Below, one piece after another: positions 7,544 to 9,896 of a stretch of DNA of 9,896 nt (position 1 is the first letter of the stretch; each line of letters begins with the position of its first letter). The stretch is from Acholeplasmataceae bacterium UBA5769 (GTDB lineage Bacteria; Bacillota_I; Bacilli_A; Acholeplasmatales; Acholeplasmataceae): the NCBI GenBank assembly GCA_002418725.1, contig DIER01000004.1, forward strand, positions 1 to 9,896, read 5' to 3'. A program made the position numbers and the translations under genes. The notes under the pieces were generated by a model. The model had not been told where the DNA came from, made no database searches, and saw only the letters and a program-made list of their open reading frames with translations.

Positions 7544-9145
7544 TTATCCCAAAATACTTCCTAAAAGATTTAAGTATCTGGTGAGCAAGCCTAAACCAAA
7601 GAGATTATCTAAGAATTGGTCAACACCTGCTAAGAAAGCAATATCTGTAAAGTATGCAAGGATACCATAAAGCAAGAAGAGTAAGAGTGCAATACCAAAG
7701 ATAACTAAAACAACTTTCAAGAGCACCTTAAGCAGTTTAAATAAGAACTTACCTAAACCCTTGCCGGCTTTCTTGATAAAACGAAGTTCTGCAGGTGCTA
7801 AATCTTCGTCATCTTTCTTATCGGTACCAATCGAAGATGCAGCTTTCTTTTCTTCAACGAACTTTTCACGTTCGTCAGCTTCATCTCGTTTAATGATCTT
7901 CTTTAATGATTTGGGTTTTCCATAAAACTCTGCGGTATTGATAATCACAGGTTCCTTCGATTCATTTTCTTCGATACGATCTTCTATGACTTCAGGTTTG
8001 GGAATGATTGACTGGATGGATTGACGAAGTAGCCGAATTTCTTCGACAAGTGCTGATAAATCGACTTTAGATTGGACGTATTGCACAGGACCTTTAACTT
8101 CATGTGTCGGTGCTTCTCCCACTTTTTCTTCTTCAACTTTTTCTTCGACTTCAGCAACTTCTTCTAAAACTTCAGGTGTTTCTTCAACCACTTCTTCTGA
8201 TGTCGCTTCTTGGGTTTCTTCAACCACAGTCACCACATCTTGAACTGGTTTTGGTGCTTCTTCAACGTGTTTGCTGACTTCTTCAACTTCCTTTTCATAA
8301 ACCAATGAAGATTCAGGAATAAAGTAGGTTTCTTTCGTTTCTTTGGCGTTCGCTAAGATATATTCAATAATTTCTTCTTTTTTGAGTTCAGTAGATGCTT
8401 TAATATCATGGTCAATCGCGAAACGTTGCATGACGATGACTGACATTGCGCGTACTTGAGCTTCGAGTTCATCGGTGTGTTGACCGCGGTCCTTAAGTTC
8501 TTTGACGATGATATCTGCCAGTTCTGTTTTCTTTAATCTTCTAGGCACATCCACATCGTATTTCGCACCTAAGTCACGAACTTCGGTGAGTGTGGAACTT
8601 TTATACAAAACAGGTCTAAATTTTTGTGGAGGTAATCCATCAATTCTTCCCATAGAGTCAAAGAACAAGTCTTTTAACTCACGGTTATATGTCTTCATAT
8701 TGGGTAATTCTAAACCCACTGCTCTAACATGTTGAATGGATAAATCGATGATTCTCTTTAAATCTTTCGCTGTCACACCTTTTTCGACCATGTAAGAAAA
8801 CAGATCCGTCCAAAAGTCTTCAAGGAATGCCTTATCGAGTACAGGATCGTCAAAAAAGATCAGCAAATTTTCAAGCTGTGTTTCCGTAAATTCGGTGAAC
8901 CATGACAAACGGTAATTGAGCTCGTCAGCAAGCGTTAATCTTGATTTTCTTGTCTCTATGACTTTTTCTCTCAAGGTTTCACGTAAAACGAACATTCTCA
9001 TTTCTCTAGGTATCGTCAGACCAATCTCTATAAAAAACGATTTGACTTGATTTGCGGGTAAATAGATGATTGTTTTGAGGATATCGTCTACTTTTAATTC
9101 CTTTGTCCCTACGGATACGTTACTGTCTCTTGTAAGTCTTGGCAT
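7544..9145 (-). CDS. Unrecognised membrane-anchored protein with two SAP/Rho-N-like motifs and an acidic linker
   Basis: I do not recognise this 533-residue protein as a named family. Residues 1-170 look mainly helical and soluble. Two stretches, about 184-217 (TLTEVRDLGAKYDVDVP, then KKTELADIIVKEL) and 234-264 (VMQRFAIDHDIKASTELKK, then EEIIEYIL), resemble the helix-extended-loop-helix fold of SAP or Rho N-terminal domains, which often bind DNA or RNA. A weaker similar pattern lies near 30-62. Residues about 284-346 form a Glu/Val-rich low-complexity linker. Residues 455-473 are rich in Lys and precede a membrane helix at about 474-499; a short hydrophobic tail ends the protein. No signal peptide is seen and the lysines before the helix predict an N-terminus in the cytoplasm. 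It starts with a perfect GGAGGT ribosome binding site five bases before the ATG and lies between ymcA and mutS, where Bacillus has cotE. A nucleic-acid tether at the membrane is only inference. Confidence 0.88.
   Translation of the reverse strand: MPRLTRDSNVSVGTKELKVDDILKTIIYLPANQVKSFFIEIGLTIPREMRMFVLRETLREKVIETRKSRLTLADELNYRLSWFTEFTETQLENLLIFFDDPVLDKAFLEDFWTDLFSYMVEKGVTAKDLKRIIDLSIQHVRAVGLELPNMKTYNRELKDLFFDSMGRIDGLPPQKFRPVLYKSSTLTEVRDLGAKYDVDVPRRLKKTELADIIVKELKDRGQHTDELEAQVRAMSVIVMQRFAIDHDIKASTELKKEEIIEYILANAKETKETYFIPESSLVYEKEVEEVSKHVEEAPKPVQDVVTVVEETQEATSEEVVEETPEVLEEVAEVEEKVEEEKVGEAPTHEVKGPVQYVQSKVDLSALVEEIRLLRQSIQSIIPKPEVIEDRIEENESKEPVIINTAEFYGKPKSLKKIIKRDEADEREKFVEEKKAASSIGTDKKDDEDLAPAELRFIKKAGKGLGKFLFKLLKVLLKVVLVIFGIALLLFLLYGILAYFTDIAFLAGVDQFLDNLFGLGLLTRYLNLLGSILG
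8108..8296 (-). repeat. Low-complexity segment encoding the Glu/Val-rich linker
   Basis: This segment of the 533-aa gene encodes residues 284-346, made largely of EE, VEE and EEV units with scattered Thr, Pro and Ala. In DNA it appears as many imperfect TTCTTC/TTCAAC repeats on the plus strand. Such degenerate repeats suggest slippage-prone expansion of a flexible linker. It is coding throughout, with no frame break. Confidence 0.7.
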
Positions 9146-9174
9146 AGCGAACCTCCATCATACTTCTTTATTTC

Positions 9175-9203
9175 ATCATACAATGAAAGTGCGTTTTTTA
9201 CAA
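9175..9203 (-). promoter_or_regulatory. Sigma-A-type promoter for the 533-aa gene and probably the mutSL operon
   Basis: On the minus strand TTGTAA (9203-9198) is followed by an exact 17-base spacer and TATGAT (9180-9175). These match the consensus at four and five of six positions. The site sits between the ymcA terminator and the gene's GGAGGT ribosome binding site, with an expected leader of about 22 nt. No terminator is seen downstream until after efp, so it may drive everything from this gene through aroQ. Confidence 0.7.
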
Positions 9204-9221
9204 GTTTTTTAGCCTCTTTTC

Positions 9222-9245
9222 AAAGAAAACAGCCCTGTTCGGGCT
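9222..9245 (-). terminator. Intrinsic terminator after ymcA
   Basis: One base after the ymcA stop codon the minus strand reads AGCCC, loop GAACA, GGGCT, then GTTTTCTTT. The stem is GC-rich but only 5 bp and the T-run is interrupted once, so termination may be partial. Its position between ymcA and a new promoter supports a transcription-unit boundary. Confidence 0.65.
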
Positions 9246-9246
9246 A

Positions 9247-9579
9247 TCATTTTTCGAATTCTTTTTCTAGACCTTCTTCAATGATCGCTACAATCGTTTG
9301 TATCATTTCATTGATGTCGCTTTGTAAAGCCAAATAATCAGCCATTAATGGATAGTCTTCAATCGCTTGATAAAGGCTATCGTATTGGGCTTGAAAAGCA
9401 TCGATCGCTTCTTTTTTTCCAATATGTTTTGCGTTCACCAATTGCTTTTGAACACGTTTTAATTCGTTGAATTTTTGGTTGAGTTCTTTGTGATCATTGA
9501 TCAATTGTTCAATGCGTTTGTAGCGTTGAATTTCTGCATCGTTTTGTATCATCTCAATGAGCTTTTCTTTTTCGCTCAT
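9247..9579 (-). CDS. ymcA: Short YmcA/YlbF-family protein (RicA-like), cysteine-free
   Basis: The 110-residue, highly charged and helical protein follows miaB directly, as ymcA follows ymcB in B. subtilis. The C-terminal part, YPLMADYLALQSDINEMIQ followed by TIVAIIEEGL, fits the Com_YlbF family pattern (helical, with a conserved P-x-x-x-x-Y-x-x-x-Q core). In B. subtilis YmcA/RicA works with YlbF and YaaT as a complex that aids RNase Y mRNA processing, biofilm formation and competence. Bacillus YmcA is longer and has C-terminal cysteines linked to an iron-sulfur cluster; this protein has no cysteine at all. The ATG overlaps the miaB TGA (ATGA), with GGGTGA as ribosome binding site, so translation is probably coupled. 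The family call rests on pattern and position; a YlbF-type assignment is the main alternative. Confidence 0.8.
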   Translation of the reverse strand: MSEKEKLIEMIQNDAEIQRYKRIEQLINDHKELNQKFNELKRVQKQLVNAKHIGKKEAIDAFQAQYDSLYQAIEDYPLMADYLALQSDINEMIQTIVAIIEEGLEKEFEK

Positions 9580-9896
9580 AGCGCTTCACCCATTAGGAAC
9601 CATGTTTTTGCAGTCGTGATTTTCACTTCAACAATCTGACCAATCAAAGATGTATCACCTTTGAAATTGACCAGTTTATTATGCTCTGAATAACCCGCTA
9701 AGACACTTTCATCATACTTAGAAACGCCATCGACTAACACCTTGACGGTTTCACCTAAAAAGCGTTCGTTTCCTTTTAAGTAGCCTGCGTTAATTTTCTC
9801 ATTTAAGATGTAAAGACGTTGTTTTTTATCCTCTTCAGGTGTTGAATCTTCAAAGGTTGCTGCTGGGGTTCCTTCACGTTTTGAGAACACAAAGGT
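9576..9896 (-). CDS. miaB: tRNA-2-methylthio-N6-dimethylallyladenosine synthase MiaB, C-terminal part
   Basis: The gene enters from the right edge; 106 codons and the TGA stop are visible and the frame is open from the first base. A GTG near 9890 is an internal valine codon, not a start. MiaB is a radical-SAM enzyme that methylthiolates i6A37 in tRNA to ms2i6A. The visible part begins in the end of the radical-SAM domain with FSKREGTPAA, a strong MiaB signature, and continues with a helical segment (EEDKKQRLYILNEKIN). The C-terminal TRAM RNA-binding domain follows (GETVKVLVDG, then NKLVNFKGDTSLIGQIVEVK and KTWFLMGEAL). The NKLVNFKG and AKTW segments favour MiaB over MtaB or RimO. The iron-sulfur cluster domains are outside the window. 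It overlaps ymcA by 4 nt. Confidence 0.93.
   Translation of the reverse strand, partial: TFVFSKREGTPAATFEDSTPEEDKKQRLYILNEKINAGYLKGNERFLGETVKVLVDGVSKYDESVLAGYSEHNKLVNFKGDTSLIGQIVEVKITTAKTWFLMGEAL

Noticed and set aside
1..9896. CRISPR arrays, insertion sequences, tRNA or rRNA genes and prophage or defence genes.
   Set aside because: No direct-repeat arrays, transposase motifs, cloverleaf-like sequences or phage-type genes were seen; the window is nearly filled by the listed genes.

Overview
All genes in this window lie on the minus strand. The DNA is AT-rich and comes from a low-GC Firmicutes/Tenericutes-type bacterium. TGA is a true stop codon: miaB, ymcA, miaA, the small membrane protein and aroK all end in TGA at the expected family lengths, and Trp is read from TGG. 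This excludes the Mycoplasma/Spiroplasma code. The gene order is Bacillus-like but lacks the sporulation gene cotE. That combination fits an Acholeplasma/Izemoplasma-like lineage or another non-sporulating low-GC relative; the lineage is inferred, not proven.

In transcription order, from the right edge to the left, the window starts with the 3' end of miaB (tRNA ms2i6A synthase). It overlaps ymcA/ricA (a short YlbF/YmcA-family protein) by 4 nt, and a hairpin terminator follows. A clear sigma-A-like promoter and a perfect GGAGGT ribosome binding site then start an unrecognised 533-aa gene. Its product seems to carry two SAP/Rho-N-like helical motifs, a long acidic linker and a C-terminal membrane anchor. 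It sits 26 nt upstream of mutS. After mutS comes a compact chain, mutL, miaA, a six-helix membrane protein of unknown role, aroK and aroQ, joined by 4-nt overlaps or gaps of 0 to 9 nt, which suggests one long transcript. efp follows after 98 nt with its own promoter and a strong intrinsic terminator. After a 216-nt intergenic region, the 5' end of an rluB-type pseudouridine synthase runs off the left edge behind an extended -10 promoter.

The functions are mostly housekeeping. MutS and MutL carry out mismatch repair. MiaA and MiaB are the two successive enzymes of tRNA A37 modification and flank the cluster. AroK and AroQ belong to the shikimate pathway. EF-P rescues ribosomes at polyproline. 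The least ordinary item is the 533-aa membrane-anchored protein, which occupies the slot between ymcA and mutS that cotE holds in Bacillus.
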